Origin: Chloroflexi bacterium UBA4736
GTDB lineage: Bacteria > Chloroflexota > Dormibacteria > Dormibacterales > Dormibacteraceae
Length of the DNA stretch: 5,315 nucleotides
Direction: 5' to 3'
Assembly (NCBI GenBank): GCA_002404015.1
Contig: DHIW01000079.1
Location: 28,103 to 33,417, forward strand
In this document: piece by piece, positions 4,887 to 5,315 of the stretch
How the letters are laid out: every line of letters starts with the position of its first letter
How positions within the stretch are numbered: the stretch's first letter is position 1
Notes under the pieces: generated by a model
Databases searched by the model: none
Seen by the model: the letters and a program-made list of their open reading frames with translations, nothing else
Told to the model about the DNA's origin: nothing
Translations under genes and position numbers: made by a program

Positions 4887-5315
4887 CTAGCCTACCGAGC
4901 CCTCCATCTCGAGCTGGATCAATCGGTTGAGCTCGACCGCGTACTCCAGCGGCAGCTCCTTCGTGAAAGGCTCGATGAAGCCGTTCACGATCATCGTCTC
5001 GGCCTCCGCCAGGGGGATGCCCCGACTCATCAGGTAGAACAGCTGCTCATCCGACACCTTGGAGACGGTCGCCTCGTGGCCGATGTTGACCAGGTTGGCG
5101 TCGCACTCGATGTAGGGGTAGGTGTCGGAGATCGAGTTGTCGTCCAGGAGCAGCGCATCGCACTTCACGAAGGACTTCACGTTCTTCGCGTTCGGGTAGA
5201 CCTTGATCAGGCCTCGATAGGAGGTGCGTCCACCCGCCTTGGAGATCGACTTGGAGGTGATGGTCGAGGTCGTGTTGGGCGCGACATGGACCATCTTGCC
5301 GCCGGCGTCCTGGTG
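4887..5315 (-). CDS. sufB: Fe-S cluster assembly scaffold SufB, C-terminal part (5' end beyond window)
   Basis: SufB is the core scaffold subunit of the cytoplasmic SufBCD complex, on which new Fe-S clusters are assembled. The visible part is the last 142 codons, read in from the right edge (first residues [14 protein letters not shown]) and ending in EGSVG and a TAG stop. It shows the family beta-helix core and C-terminal domain: [45 protein letters not shown] and FYLMSRGI. The Cys of PYIEC (fragment residue 71) and the Glu of GHEAT (residue 81) match the positions of E. coli SufB Cys405 and Glu434, implicated in cluster assembly at the SufB-SufD interface. The true start lies outside the window; the in-frame ATG at 5294 is internal. 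The stop is only 2 nt before the sufD ATG, so the two are probably translationally coupled. The identity is secure. Confidence 0.97.
   Translation of the reverse strand, partial: HQDAGGKMVHVAPNTTSTITSKSISKAGGRTSYRGLIKVYPNAKNVKSFVKCDALLLDDNSISDTYPYIECDANLVNIGHEATVSKVSDEQLFYLMSRGIPLAEAETMIVNGFIEPFTKELPLEYAVELNRLIQLEMEGSVG

Larger units (their letters stand above)
1052..5315 (-). other. suf operon: sufB-sufD-Rieske-sufS-sufU-rhodanese-sufT
   Basis: Seven genes lie on one strand with no gap larger than 2 nt, and four of the six junctions are overlaps of 1, 4, 8 and 26 nt. This arrangement almost always means one transcript with translational coupling. There is no room for an internal promoter outside coding sequence. 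The operon start, with promoter and any Fe-S-sensing repressor, lies to the right of the window. sufC does not occur between sufB and sufT and should be sought upstream of sufB. Confidence 0.9.

Noticed and set aside
4006..4890. Plus-strand open frame (294 codons) opposite sufD
   Set aside because: It ends almost exactly at the sufD start, lies wholly antisense to it, and has no domain signature.
1..5315. Mobile elements, CRISPR arrays, tRNA/rRNA, defence or phage genes
   Set aside because: None were seen. Nearly the whole window is covered by eight housekeeping-type genes on one strand, with one 74-bp gap.

Overview
This 5.3 kb, high-GC window carries most of a SUF-type iron-sulfur cluster assembly operon. 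All genes read on the minus strand, so transcription runs from the right edge to the left. In transcription order they are: the 3' end of sufB (cut by the right edge), sufD, a small Rieske [2Fe-2S] ferredoxin, sufS (cysteine desulfurase), sufU (zinc-dependent sulfur acceptor/scaffold-like protein), a single-domain rhodanese, and sufT (MIP18/DUF59 maturation factor). A 74-bp gap containing a perfect GC-rich hairpin follows. Then comes a cation diffusion facilitator (CDF) metal efflux gene on the same strand. The last ~50 bp at the left edge are not assignable.

The seven suf-cluster genes are packed tightly. Junctions are 2-nt gaps (sufB/sufD, rhodanese/sufT), an 8-nt overlap (sufD/Rieske), a 26-nt overlap (Rieske/sufS), a 1-nt TGATG overlap (sufS/sufU) and a 4-nt ATGA overlap (sufU/rhodanese). 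This strongly implies one polycistronic, translationally coupled message. Its promoter, any regulator (for example SufR) and the ATPase gene sufC must lie beyond the right edge or elsewhere.

Working model: SufS takes sulfur from cysteine as a persulfide. SufU accepts it by zinc-ligand swapping. The SufB-SufD scaffold, with SufC supplied from outside the window, builds the cluster. SufT helps deliver clusters to targets. The Rieske protein may supply electrons and the rhodanese may be an extra sulfur carrier; both of these roles are inferences from position. No SufE or SufA is seen in the window.

The SufS/SufU/SufT set, the Rieske next to sufD and the high GC suggest a Gram-positive-related (Terrabacteria) lineage, such as Actinomycetota or Chloroflexota/Dormibacterota. 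This placement is tentative. There are no RNA genes, mobile elements, CRISPR arrays or phage genes. The system is known in kind. The points worth a second look are operon composition (Rieske and rhodanese in, sufC out), a short SufU without the usual insert, a TTG start, and the hairpin before the CDF gene.
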